DNA from: VRUE01 sp963702035
GTDB lineage: Bacteria; Actinomycetota; Thermoleophilia; Solirubrobacterales; 70-9
NCBI GenBank assembly: GCA_963702035.1
Contig: OY969700.1
Coordinates: 2,542,001 to 2,606,000, forward strand
Direction of reading: 5' to 3'
Length of the DNA: 64,000 bases
The notes beneath the pieces were generated by a model. The model had not been told where the DNA came from and ran no database searches. It was given only the letters and a program-made list of their open reading frames with translations. Both the position numbers and the translations under genes were made by a program. Every line of letters begins with the position of its first letter. Position 1 is the first letter of the stretch. Positions 7,572-15,343 of this stretch are shown in pieces.

Positions 7572-8891
7572 GTGAGCGTGCTTCTGCTCGTCCTCCTGCT
7601 CCTGCTCGTTGCCGTCAACGGCTTCTTCGTCGCGGCCGAGTTCGCGTTGGTGCGCAGCAGGCGGGGCAAGATCGAACAGCTGGCCGAGGAAGGCGAAAGC
7701 GGCGCCGACACCGTGGTCGAACAGCTCGACGAGATCGACGAATCGCTCTCGGCCTGTCAGATCGGGATCACGATCGCCTCGATCGGGATCGGCTTCCTCG
7801 GCGAGCCCTCGCTGGCCAAGCTGCTCGAGCCGCTCTTCGGTGGCTTCTCCCACGGTGCCGCCGTCGCCCTCTCGGTCGGTATCGCCTTTGCCCTCGTCAC
7901 CGCGATTCACATCAGCATCGGCGAGCAGGTGCCGAAGATGCTGGCGATCAACCAGGCGGAGCGGACCGCGCGGCGGGTCTCGCGCCCGCTCAACTGGTTC
8001 CGCCTCGCGACGACGCCGTTCACGATGGGCCTGAGCGCAATCTCCAACTCGATCGTCCGCCTCTTCGGCGTCGACCCGACCAACATCGACGAGAAGCACA
8101 CCGCCGAGGACCTGAAGCAGATCATCGACAGCTCGCGGATGGGGGGAACCCTCGACCCCGGCGAGGCGGGGATGCTCGGCGGCGTCTTCCACCTCCACGA
8201 GCAGGAGGCGCGCGAGGTGATGACGCCGATACCGGCGGTGGTCACCGTCAACTCCTCAGAGACCGTTGAGACCGCGCTGCGGCGCTGCGTCACCTCGGGC
8301 CACACGCGCCTGGTCGTGATCGAGGACGACAATCCAGACCGGGTCAAGGGCATCGTCCACAACAACAGCCTCGCCCGCCTCTACATGAGCGACGGCCCCG
8401 AGGCGCGGATCGAGCCGGTCGTGCGCGACGCCGTGATCGTCCCAGAGACCCGCCCGCTCGACGACCTTCTCCACGACCTGCAGGTGCAGCGCACCTCGCT
8501 CTCGGTGGTCGTCGACGAGTACGGCCGCACGGTCGGGATCGTCACCGTCGAGGACATCCTCGAGGAGGTGGTCGGGGAGATCGAGGACGAGACCGACCCG
8601 CGTGCCGCGGCACTGCGCCAGCTCGCCGGGGGCGAGTGGTTCGTGCGCGGCCATGTCTCGCTCGGCGACCTCGCCGACCGCGGGATCGACCTGCCGGTCG
8701 ACAGCGATGCCTACAACTCGATCGGCGGCTACGTCTTCGGCGAGCTCGGGCGGCTGCCCAAGCGCGGCGACACGATCGTCGCCAACGGCTACACGATCCG
8801 GGTCGAGTCGGTGCGCGAGAACCGCGTCGAGGCGGTGAGGATCAGCAGCACGCCCTCCGGTGCCGACGATTCCGTCCGGCCCTCGGCCTAG
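7572..8891 (+). CDS. CNNM/CorC-type membrane protein (hemolysin family, DUF21 + CBS domains)
   Basis: The 439-residue protein has an N-terminal DUF21 membrane domain with hydrophobic helices at about residues 1-22, 68-90, 97-118 and 130-150, including LSACQIGITIASIGIGFLGEP. Two CBS domains follow (about residues 218-335; LVVIEDDNPDRVKGIVHNN and SLSVVVDEYGRTVGIVTVEDILEEVVGEIEDE) and then a C-terminal transporter-associated CorC_HlyC domain. Relatives act in magnesium or cobalt export or homeostasis; the 'hemolysin' name is historical. GTG 7572 was taken because the first helix begins directly after it, and longer versions would run into the divergent gene. Confidence 0.9.
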   Translation: MSVLLLVLLLLLVAVNGFFVAAEFALVRSRRGKIEQLAEEGESGADTVVEQLDEIDESLSACQIGITIASIGIGFLGEPSLAKLLEPLFGGFSHGAAVALSVGIAFALVTAIHISIGEQVPKMLAINQAERTARRVSRPLNWFRLATTPFTMGLSAISNSIVRLFGVDPTNIDEKHTAEDLKQIIDSSRMGGTLDPGEAGMLGGVFHLHEQEAREVMTPIPAVVTVNSSETVETALRRCVTSGHTRLVVIEDDNPDRVKGIVHNNSLARLYMSDGPEARIEPVVRDAVIVPETRPLDDLLHDLQVQRTSLSVVVDEYGRTVGIVTVEDILEEVVGEIEDETDPRAAALRQLAGGEWFVRGHVSLGDLADRGIDLPVDSDAYNSIGGYVFGELGRLPKRGDTIVANGYTIRVESVRENRVEAVRISSTPSGADDSVRPSA

Positions 8892-8935
8892 GTTTCCTGA
8901 GCAACCCGCGTTACGCCTAACCCTGGAGGTATCGC

Positions 8936-9163
8936 ATGTGGGTTGTGCGCATGAGCGACAAGCAACTTGAGGTCCTGAGAGCGCTGCTGCGCTCCGAGGA
9001 GCATCTCGGACCGGCGCTCAAAGGAGCGGTCGAGGCACTCGACCTGGCCCGCTGGGACGACCTGCCCGAGGCGGAGCTTCCCTGGGAGGAGATCGAAGCA
9101 ACCGCCCGCCGCCAGGGCTGCTCCCCAGCGGATGTGATTTGGGACATCGCCGGCAAGCGCTGA
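8936..9163 (+). CDS. small hypothetical protein
   Basis: A 75-residue frame begins at ATG 8936 behind a clear Shine-Dalgarno GGAGG about 8 nt upstream; ATG 8951 (MSDKQLEVLRALLRS) is an alternative start. The sequence is acidic and helical (EVLRALLRSEEHLGPALKGAVEALDLARWDDLPEAELPWEEIEATARRQG) with no recognised domain. The good ribosome binding site and codon bias support translation. The gene is followed directly by the left half of a family 2 repeat that an IS element has split. Confidence 0.6.
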   Translation: MWVVRMSDKQLEVLRALLRSEEHLGPALKGAVEALDLARWDDLPEAELPWEEIEATARRQGCSPADVIWDIAGKR

Positions 9164-9224
9164 CCGGCGCATCTCGGCGTCCTCGCTCGCTCGCGTGCAG
9201 AGCACGCCACGCTCCCTGCGTCCT
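9156..9224. repeat. palindromic repeat, family 2 copy K, left half (split by IS)
   Basis: The terminal segment AGCGCTGACC (9156-9165) contains the stop codon of the 75-residue gene and is the inverted complement of 10763-10772. Segments 9160-9172 and 9194-9207 are identical to 45939-45951 and 45973-45986 in the intact copy J. Homology to copy J stops at 9224 and resumes at 10753. Confidence 0.85.
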
Positions 9225-9541
9225 CATATGGTATGGAGAGCTCCTCGTCAAGTGCCCAGGGTCGATCGGGCCCCTGACGGGCCGCTGCTGTCCAGCGGCG
9301 CTCTCGGGGCGACACGGGCGGGATCCAGGTACGTTGACTGCACCGTCAGCCTCATATGCGGGGGCTGGCTACCCCATGACCGCCGATTCGTCGCGTGGCC
9401 TGCAGTCTTGAAGCGGGCGCGGCCGGCGAGCACATCCGCCGACTGCCCGAGGACGCAACGCAGGCCGCAAAGCGGCGACGTGCTGGCCTCACTTGCCTCG
9501 TGTCGCCCCGACAGCGTCGAGGGCGTTCCTTTCGCGGTGCC
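9225..9541 (-). ncRNA. candidate bridge RNA region of the IS110-type element
   Basis: This non-coding stretch follows the transposase gene, where IS1111-type elements are reported to encode their bridge RNA. On the transposase strand it first meets a segment (9457-9450) equal to TGCGTCCT, which is the left target flank plus CT core (9217-9224). It then meets a segment (9358-9350) complementary to CTCATATG, the element end plus CT core (9223-9230). The order target guide then donor guide matches the known bridge RNA layout. A weaker right-target match, GTCTTGA at 9405-9411, also occurs at 10749-10755. Exact RNA ends and fold are not determined. Confidence 0.45.
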
Positions 9542-10630
9542 TCAGCCCAGCTGACCCACCTCCCACACGAAGGCACCCAGCTCGCGCGCCAACGCGATCC
9601 TGACCACGTTGGCGGGCTTGCCACGCTCGAGGCGAAGGCGTTGCCAACGGTTGTGCAGACGCCGCTGGGCGCGCCAGCCGATCGCACAGGCACGGGGGTC
9701 GGCGCCGCGCTGGCGCTTCTCCAGTGCGCTGCCCACCCGGGGCTGGTGGCGGTAGTGGTGGGCTGCCTCGACGAGAAGACGGCGGGCGTGCGGAGAGCCG
9801 GCCTTGGTGATCGGCCCGCGCCGGCTTCGCTCACCGGAGGAGTGCTCGGAGGGCACGATGCCGAAGTAGGCCATCAGCGAGGCCGGGCGCTCAAAGCGCC
9901 TCAGGTCTCCCGCCTCTGCGCACAGGCCAAGCGCCGTCAGCGTGTTGATCCCGCGCAGGCAGCGCAGCCGGGCGATCGTCTCGGCCCACGGCGACTCAGG
10001 CCACAGCTCCTCGATCGTCCGCTCAGAAGCACCCCGTCGCTGTTCGAGCGCCACCACCGCGGCCAGGTAGTCCTCGAGCACGGCCCGCGAGGCGCCGTCG
10101 GGGAACCTGATCGCCTCCAGCCAACGCAAGTGGGCCTGTGTCCAGGCAGAACCGGGGCCCTCCCAGCGCAGCTCGCGGCGCAAGAGGAACTTGCCGAGCC
10201 GGTGACGGGCTCTCATCAGGTCGGCTCGGATCGCCTCCCGGCAGCGGGTCAGATCTCGGAAGCGCTCCTCCTCGGGGGTCGGGATGCGCACGAAGCGCAG
10301 TTCCCCCGCGAGGCACAGCCGCGCCAGCCGCTCGGCGTCGCGGCGATCGGTCTTGACCCGGTCGCTCGGCGCTTTGGGTATCGACCCCGGGGCACAGACG
10401 CGCACGTCGAGGTGACGTTCGGCGCCCCCTCGCGCGAGCCCGAAGCCGGTCGGTCCGGCCTCATAGACCGCGAGGAGGGGAGCCTCGAGCCCTTCCAGGA
10501 AGTCGAGTGCTCCTCGCGGTGGGCCGTTCAGTCGTCGCGAGCGGAGCTCGCCTGTCTCGGGATGAAGAACGCAGGCGTGAGTCTGTGTGGCGTGGACGTC
10601 GAGTCCCACCACGCTTTTAGGCTGGGGCAT
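9542..10630 (-). CDS. IS110-family DEDD transposase (recombinase)
   Basis: The 362-residue protein has the N-terminal DEDD/RuvC-like domain (SVVGLDVHATQTHACV with the first Asp, LLAVYEAGPTGFG with the Glu, KTDRRDAERLA with two Asp). Its C-terminal Transposase_20 domain (LRCLRGINTLTALGLCAEAGDLRRF and FGIVPSEHSSGERSRRGPITKAGSPHARRLLVEAA) includes the conserved serine region. ATG 10630 is the start because GGGAGGTG sits 5 nt before it on the minus strand; the upstream in-frame ATG at 10645 lies just before that Shine-Dalgarno. The frame is intact and full length for the family, so the element may still be active. Confidence 0.93.
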   Translation of the reverse strand: MPQPKSVVGLDVHATQTHACVLHPETGELRSRRLNGPPRGALDFLEGLEAPLLAVYEAGPTGFGLARGGAERHLDVRVCAPGSIPKAPSDRVKTDRRDAERLARLCLAGELRFVRIPTPEEERFRDLTRCREAIRADLMRARHRLGKFLLRRELRWEGPGSAWTQAHLRWLEAIRFPDGASRAVLEDYLAAVVALEQRRGASERTIEELWPESPWAETIARLRCLRGINTLTALGLCAEAGDLRRFERPASLMAYFGIVPSEHSSGERSRRGPITKAGSPHARRLLVEAAHHYRHQPRVGSALEKRQRGADPRACAIGWRAQRRLHNRWQRLRLERGKPANVVRIALARELGAFVWEVGQLG

Positions 10631-10752
10631 GTCGGCACCTCCCATGATTGGGGTGTCGGCCGCGGGGACATCCCGCGGCCCAGTCCCCGCATCGTCATGC
10701 GCGGGGTGCCGACCTACCTACCGCTGGGGCCGGTCAGCACTCCATACGGTCT

Positions 10753-10772
10753 TGATCTGCTTGGTCAGCGCT
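10753..10772. repeat. palindromic repeat, family 2 copy K, right half
   Basis: TGATCTGCTTGGTCAGCGCT continues the family 2 repeat interrupted at 9224. In copy J the equivalent bases directly follow GTCCT. GGTCAGCGCT (10763-10772) pairs with 9156-9165. The stop codon of the 3-hydroxyacyl-CoA dehydrogenase gene lies 9 bp further right. Confidence 0.8.
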
Positions 10773-10780
10773 CGCCGGCG

Positions 10781-11605
10781 CTAGTCGTAGGAATAGAAGC
10801 CCGCGCCGCTCTTGCGGCCTAGCTTCTCTTCGCCGATCATCTCGACGATCAGGCCGGGGGGCTTGTGCGCCGGGTCAGAGGAGTCGGCGTAGAGGGCGTC
10901 GCCGATCGCCTCTGAGACGTCGAGGCCGACGAAGTCGAGCAGGGCGAGCGGACCCATCGGGTGGCCGGCGCCGAGCTTCATGCAGGCATCGACCTCGCCC
11001 GCCTCCATGCCGGTGCGCTCGACCATGCGCACCGCGTCGAAGAGGTAGGGGAAGAGCAGGCGGTTGACGACGAAGCCGGCCTGGTCGGGGACCTCGACCG
11101 CGGTCTTGCCCAGCGCCGCGCACCAGGCGAGCGCCGTCTCGCGGGTCTCCTCGCCGGTGTCGGGGAAGCAGACCTCGACCAGCTTCATCCGTGGCACCGG
11201 GTTGAAGACGTGCAGCCCGAAGAGGCGGCCGGTGATGCTCGCCGCGGTGGCGATCTCGGCGATGCTCAGCGAGGAGGTAGTGGTGGCGAGGTCGGCGTCG
11301 GGGCAGGCTGCGGCGACGGCGCCCAGCACCTCGGCCTTCGGCTCGACTTCCTCGATCACCGCCTCGACGACGATGTCGCAATCGGAGAGGTCCTTGGGAT
11401 CGGTCGTCACCCGTAACCGCGAGGGCTCCGCGCCCTCGATCTTGGCGCAGGCAGCAACGACTTTCTCCTCGGCGCGCCAGGCGGAAGCCTCGCTGCGCGC
11501 CAACAAGATCGTGTCGCCGGTGATCGTCGCTACAGCAGCTAGGCCGGTAGCGATTGCCCCGCTCCCGGCAATCCCGGGCGCCTCATATCCCGTGTTCCCG
11601 CTCAT
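10781..11605 (-). CDS. 3-hydroxyacyl-CoA (3-hydroxybutyryl-CoA) dehydrogenase
   Basis: The 274-residue protein has an N-terminal NAD-binding loop (GIAGSGAIATGLAAVA), the catalytic-histidine region LFGLHVFNPVPRMKLVEV and the C-terminal dimer domain with FVVNRLLFPYLFDAVRMVERTG and the ending LGRKSGAGFYSYD. It would oxidise (S)-3-hydroxyacyl-CoA in beta-oxidation or reduce acetoacetyl-CoA. The glycine loop reads GSGAIA rather than GxGxxG, a mild variation. ATG 11605 was taken because the frame upstream runs into an inverted repeat. It is divergent from the thiolase gene, which acts in the next beta-oxidation step. Confidence 0.92.
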   Translation of the reverse strand: MSGNTGYEAPGIAGSGAIATGLAAVATITGDTILLARSEASAWRAEEKVVAACAKIEGAEPSRLRVTTDPKDLSDCDIVVEAVIEEVEPKAEVLGAVAAACPDADLATTTSSLSIAEIATAASITGRLFGLHVFNPVPRMKLVEVCFPDTGEETRETALAWCAALGKTAVEVPDQAGFVVNRLLFPYLFDAVRMVERTGMEAGEVDACMKLGAGHPMGPLALLDFVGLDVSEAIGDALYADSSDPAHKPPGLIVEMIGEEKLGRKSGAGFYSYD

Positions 11606-11639
11606 TCGACTCGGGTTCCTATCAGTTCGAGCGTGGATG

Positions 11640-11743
11640 GGGAGGCGTGGGGTGCCCCTGTCCGGAACCCGCCGCTGGATTCCTGGCAAGGGCCAATTCC
11701 CAGCCGGCTCACAAGTTCCGGACAGGGGCACCCCACGCCTCCC
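11640..11743. repeat. long inverted repeat, family 1 copy D
   Basis: Perfect 29-nt arms (11640-11668 and 11715-11743) surround a 46-nt core that has its own partial palindrome. Unlike the other family members this copy lies between two divergent starts, so terminator function is unlikely here. Its arm contains the GGGGTGCCCCT-type block also seen in copy A. Confidence 0.9.
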
Positions 11744-11752
11744 ACCCCTGGC

Positions 11753-11766
11753 TGACTGACCAGTCA
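11753..11766. promoter_or_regulatory. TetR-type operator upstream of thiolase
   Basis: TGACT-GACC-AGTCA is a perfect 5-bp inverted repeat 45 bp before the thiolase start. The same pattern (TTGACT-GACT-AGTCAA) occurs at 20011-20026 before an acyl-CoA dehydrogenase. TetR-family regulators of fatty-acid and CoA-ester catabolism bind palindromes of this form. No regulator gene is in the window. Confidence 0.65.
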
Positions 11767-11810
11767 ATCGGCTACCCTTGAAGGAGATACGGAGACGAAC
11801 GGAGGCTCGG

Positions 11811-12995
11811 ATGTCAGGCAACGGGAACGGCAGGTTCGGTGGACGTGAGGTGGTCATTGTCGAGGCGGTTCGCACGCCGATTGGCCGTGGCCATCCCGAG
11901 AAGGGCTACTACAAGGACATCCACGCCTCGAACCTGCTGGCGAAGGTCTATCGGGAGCTGCTTGAGCGGTCCGGCGTCGACCCGGCCGAGACCGGCGACG
12001 TGGTCACCGGCTGTGCCCAGCAGTTCGGCGAGCAGGGAGTCAACATCGGCCGCAATGCCTGGCTCGAGGCCGGCCTGCCGATGGAGACCCCGGCGACGAC
12101 GATCGACCGCCAGTGCGGCTCCGCCCAGCAGGCGGTCAACTTCGCCGCGGCGCTGATCGCCACGGGCGTCCACGACGTCGCGATCGGCTCCGGCGTCGAG
12201 CACATGGGCCACATCTCCTTCGCCGACGGCTACGAGGTGATGAAGGAGCACGGCTCGCCCTTCTCGCCCGAGCTGATGGAGCGCTATGACCTGATCCCGC
12301 AGGGCCTCTCGGCGGAGATGATCGCCGACAAATGGGAGATCCCCCGCTCCGAGCTCGACGAGCTCGGCGTCCGCTCTCAGGAGCTCGCGGCCAAGGCGAC
12401 CGAGGAGGGCCGCTTCGAGCGTGAGGTCGTCCCGTTCAGCGTCAACGGCGATACCTACGTCGCCGACCAGGGCCTGCGCGAGACGACGCTCGAGGCCCTC
12501 GCCAACCTCAAGCCGGCTTTCAAGGAGGACGGCAAGATCACCGCCGGCAACTCCTCCCAGGTCTCCGACGGCGCCGCCGGCGTGCTGCTAATGGCGCGCG
12601 AGAGAGCCGACGCCTTGGGGCTGAAGCCGCGGGCGCGGATCTACGACCAGACCACGGTCGGGGTCAACCCGGTGATCATGCTGACCGGCCCGATTCCCGC
12701 AACCGAAAAGCTGCTCGAGCGCAACGGGATGAAGATGGACGACATCGACCTGGTCGAGATCAACGAGGCCTTCGCCTCGGTCGTCGCCGCCTGGCGGCGC
12801 GAGCTCGAACCCGACATGGACCGGGTCAACGTCAACGGTGGCGCGATCGCCCTCGGCCACCCGCTCGGCTCGACCGGCGCCCGCCTGATCACCACCCTGC
12901 TGCACGAGATGGAGCGCACCGACAAGGAGATGGGCCTGGTGACGATGTGTTGCGGCGGGGGCCTCGGCACTGGCACCCTGATCGAGCGGATCTAG
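11811..12995 (+). CDS. thiolase (acetyl-CoA C-acyltransferase)
   Basis: The 394-residue protein carries the acyl-enzyme cysteine in TIDRQCGSAQQAV (Cys102), the NEAFA signature, the catalytic histidine in GGAIALGHPLGSTGARL and the C-terminal proton-shuttle cysteine in MCCGGGLGTG. It would cleave 3-ketoacyl-CoA or condense acetyl-CoA. ATG 11811 is preceded by GGAGG at about 6 nt. It heads a run of four same-strand catabolic genes and is divergent from 3-hydroxyacyl-CoA dehydrogenase, with a TetR-type palindrome in its promoter region, so induction by a CoA thioester is likely. Confidence 0.94.
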   Translation: MSGNGNGRFGGREVVIVEAVRTPIGRGHPEKGYYKDIHASNLLAKVYRELLERSGVDPAETGDVVTGCAQQFGEQGVNIGRNAWLEAGLPMETPATTIDRQCGSAQQAVNFAAALIATGVHDVAIGSGVEHMGHISFADGYEVMKEHGSPFSPELMERYDLIPQGLSAEMIADKWEIPRSELDELGVRSQELAAKATEEGRFEREVVPFSVNGDTYVADQGLRETTLEALANLKPAFKEDGKITAGNSSQVSDGAAGVLLMARERADALGLKPRARIYDQTTVGVNPVIMLTGPIPATEKLLERNGMKMDDIDLVEINEAFASVVAAWRRELEPDMDRVNVNGGAIALGHPLGSTGARLITTLLHEMERTDKEMGLVTMCCGGGLGTGTLIERI

Positions 12996-13030
12996 GCGAC
13001 TGGCCACCCAGCCAGTAGTCTGCTGAGCCG

Positions 13031-14209
13031 ATGGATCTGAGCCTCTCACCGGCCGAGACGGAGTTCCGCGACGAGGTGCGGACCTGGCTGGAAGAGAACC
13101 ATCCCGGGCCGGAGCCCGAGGCGGGCCTCGAGGAGGTGATGGCCTTCCGCACCGAGTGGCAGGGCAAGCTGCACGAGGCCGGCTGGGCCGGGATCTCCTG
13201 GCCGAAGGAGTACGGCGGCCGCGGCGCGACGCTGATCGAGCAGGCGATCTTCGTCGGCGAGGCGGCGCGTCAGGAAGCGCCCAGCCCCGCCAACGTGCTC
13301 GGCCTGGCGATGGGCGGTCCGGTGGTGATCGCCCACGGCAGCGACAAGCAGAAGCAGCGCTACCTGGAGCCGATCCTCACCGCCGAGGAGATCTGGTGCC
13401 AGGGCTTCTCCGAGCCCGAGTCGGGCTCCGACCTCGCCTCGCTGAAGACGAAGGCGGTCAAGGACGGCGACGAATGGGTCGTCACCGGGCAGAAGGTCTG
13501 GACGACCTTCGCCCAGTACGCCAAGTGGTGCATGCTCGTCGCCCGCACCGACCCCGACGCCCCCAAGCACAAGGGCCTCACCTACTTCCTGATGGACATG
13601 GACCAGCCCGGGGTCGAAGCCAAACCGCTGGTCCAGATAACCGGCGAGGGCGAGTTCAACGAGGTCTTCATCGAGGAGGCGCGGATCCCCGACGAGAACG
13701 TCGTCGGCGGCGTCGGCAACGGCTGGTCGGTGGCGATCACGACGCTGATGAACGAGCGCGCCGGCCTCGCCTTCGGCGCGATCGCGCAGATCTCCAACAG
13801 CCTCAAGAAGCTGACCAAGTTGGCCCGGGAGACGCGCGTCAACGGCGGCGGCGCCGCGGACGACGCGCTGATCCGCGACCGGCTCGCCCAGCTCCACATC
13901 GAGGCCGAGACGATGCGGCTGAACGCCTACCGCGGCCTGACCAAGACGATGCAGTCGGGCATCCCCGGCCCCGAGGGCTCGCTCGGCAAGTGGCAGTGGG
14001 CCGACATCAACCAGCGGATCGCCGAGCTGGCGCTCGATATCGAGGGGGCCTACGCGCCGCTGGACCGTGGCGCCGAGCACGCCGTCGCCAACGGCGCCTG
14101 GCAGTACAGCTTCCTGCGCTCGCGCGCCAACTCGATCGAGGGCGGCACCACGGACATCCTCAAGAACATCATCGCCGAGCGCGTGCTCGGCCTGCCGAGA
14201 CTGCGATAG
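13031..14209 (+). CDS. acyl-CoA dehydrogenase (first of a pair)
   Basis: The 392-residue protein has the acyl-CoA dehydrogenase fold: N-terminal helical region, middle beta domain with WCQGFSEPESGSDLASLKTKA and GQKVWTTFAQYAKWCMLVARTD, and a C-terminal four-helix domain ending SIEGGTTDILKNIIAERVLGLPR. The flavoenzyme would desaturate an acyl-CoA or a larger CoA thioester such as a steroid side chain; paired genes of this kind often form hetero-oligomers. It lies 35 bp after the thiolase and 7 bp before the second dehydrogenase. Confidence 0.93.
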   Translation: MDLSLSPAETEFRDEVRTWLEENHPGPEPEAGLEEVMAFRTEWQGKLHEAGWAGISWPKEYGGRGATLIEQAIFVGEAARQEAPSPANVLGLAMGGPVVIAHGSDKQKQRYLEPILTAEEIWCQGFSEPESGSDLASLKTKAVKDGDEWVVTGQKVWTTFAQYAKWCMLVARTDPDAPKHKGLTYFLMDMDQPGVEAKPLVQITGEGEFNEVFIEEARIPDENVVGGVGNGWSVAITTLMNERAGLAFGAIAQISNSLKKLTKLARETRVNGGGAADDALIRDRLAQLHIEAETMRLNAYRGLTKTMQSGIPGPEGSLGKWQWADINQRIAELALDIEGAYAPLDRGAEHAVANGAWQYSFLRSRANSIEGGTTDILKNIIAERVLGLPRLR

Positions 14210-14216
14210 GGCTCCC

Positions 14217-15341
14217 ATGTACTTCGACCTCACCGACGAGCAGCAGGCGATCAAGTCGACCGCCCACGATTTTCTCGCCGCCCGCTACAAATCGGAGCGG
14301 ATCCGCGAGTTGGTCGAGAGCGAGCACGGCTTCGAGCAGTCCGACTGGGAGGAGATGGCCGAGCTCGGCTGGCCCGGTCTGGCGTTGCCCGAGGAGTGGG
14401 GCGGGCAGGGGCTCGGCATCGTCAACCTCGCCGTGCTCTTCGGGGAGATGGGCTACGCGCTGGCTCCCTCGCCGCTGCTCTCGACGACGCTTGTCGGCCT
14501 CGCGCTGGCCCATTGTGGCTCCGACGACCAGTGCGAGCGTTACCTGCGGTCGCTTGCCGCCGGTGAGAAGCGCGGCGCGCCCGCGCTTTGGGATGCCGGC
14601 TCACCAGGTAACCCTGGCGCCTTCACGATGGAGGCCAGGGCCGGCGGGGACGGGGTCGTCCTCGACGGCGAGAAGGTGCTCGTGCCCGACGCCGCCACCG
14701 CGGACTTCTTCATCGTCGCCACCTCCGATGGCAAGCGCCACCTCGTCAACAGCGGCGCCGACGGCGTCACCGTCACCGCGGAACCGTCGATCGACCTGAC
14801 CCGCCGTCTTTACGCGGTCCGCTTTGAGGGCGTCGAGGTCGCCGCGGCGGACACGATGCCTGCCGAGGGGGCCGACTACTTCCCGGTTTTCTTCCGCATC
14901 TGCGTCGCGCTTGCCGCCGAGTCAACCGGCATCGCGCAGCGGACGATGGAGATGGCGGTCGCCTACGCCAAAGACCGCCAGCAGTTCGGCCGCCCGATCG
15001 GCGCCTACCAAGCGGTTTCCCACCGCTGCGCCCAGATGCTGCTGGAGACCGAGAACGCCCGCTCTGCCGTCTACGGCGCCGCCTGGGCCGCCGAGGCCGA
15101 GCCCGAGTCGCTGCCGCTGGCCGCCTCGATGGCGAAGGCCTACGCCTCCGACGCCGGCTGGCGGGTCCCCGACGCCTCGATCCAGGTCCACGGCGGGATC
15201 GGCTTCACCTGGGAGCACGACCTCCACTTCTTCCTCAAGCGCGGCAAGGCGAACGCGGCGATGTTCGGCACGGCGAGCTGGCACCGCGACCGGGTCGCCG
15301 ACCTGATCCTCGCCGAGGCCGCGGCGCCCGCGCCGGCCTGA
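14217..15341 (+). CDS. acyl-CoA dehydrogenase (second of a pair)
   Basis: The 374-residue protein starts MYFDLTDEQQAIKSTAHDFLAAR and contains YAKDRQQFGRPIGAYQAVSHRCAQM and VHGGIGFTWEHDLHFFLKR, typical acyl-CoA dehydrogenase C-terminal motifs. It differs from its neighbour in the less conserved substrate-binding middle domain, as in FadE heterodimer partners, where each subunit supplies part of the active site. The 7-bp gap to the upstream dehydrogenase suggests co-translation and complex formation; this is inference. Confidence 0.92.
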   Translation: MYFDLTDEQQAIKSTAHDFLAARYKSERIRELVESEHGFEQSDWEEMAELGWPGLALPEEWGGQGLGIVNLAVLFGEMGYALAPSPLLSTTLVGLALAHCGSDDQCERYLRSLAAGEKRGAPALWDAGSPGNPGAFTMEARAGGDGVVLDGEKVLVPDAATADFFIVATSDGKRHLVNSGADGVTVTAEPSIDLTRRLYAVRFEGVEVAAADTMPAEGADYFPVFFRICVALAAESTGIAQRTMEMAVAYAKDRQQFGRPIGAYQAVSHRCAQMLLETENARSAVYGAAWAAEAEPESLPLAASMAKAYASDAGWRVPDASIQVHGGIGFTWEHDLHFFLKRGKANAAMFGTASWHRDRVADLILAEAAAPAPA

Positions 15342-15343
15342 GC

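Larger units (their letters stand above)
9225..10752 (-). mobile_element. IS110-family element, probably IS1111 subgroup
   Basis: The ends are defined by comparison with the uninterrupted family 2 repeat at 45928-46030: repeat homology breaks after 9224 and resumes at 10753. A CT dinucleotide is present at both junctions (9223-9224 and 10751-10752), consistent with a duplicated recombination core. Sub-terminal inverted repeats GTATGGAG (9231-9238) and CTCCATAC (10740-10747) lie 6 and 3 bp inside the ends, the asymmetric arrangement expected for IS1111-type elements. The element carries one DEDD transposase (minus strand) and a 317-bp non-coding stretch after it. Insertion into a palindromic genomic repeat is established behaviour of several IS110-family members. 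Confidence 0.85.

Noticed and set aside
9395..10822. 475-codon plus-strand frame across the IS element
   Set aside because: It is antisense to the intact DEDD transposase, crosses the IS end into flanking DNA, and has no protein-like motifs.
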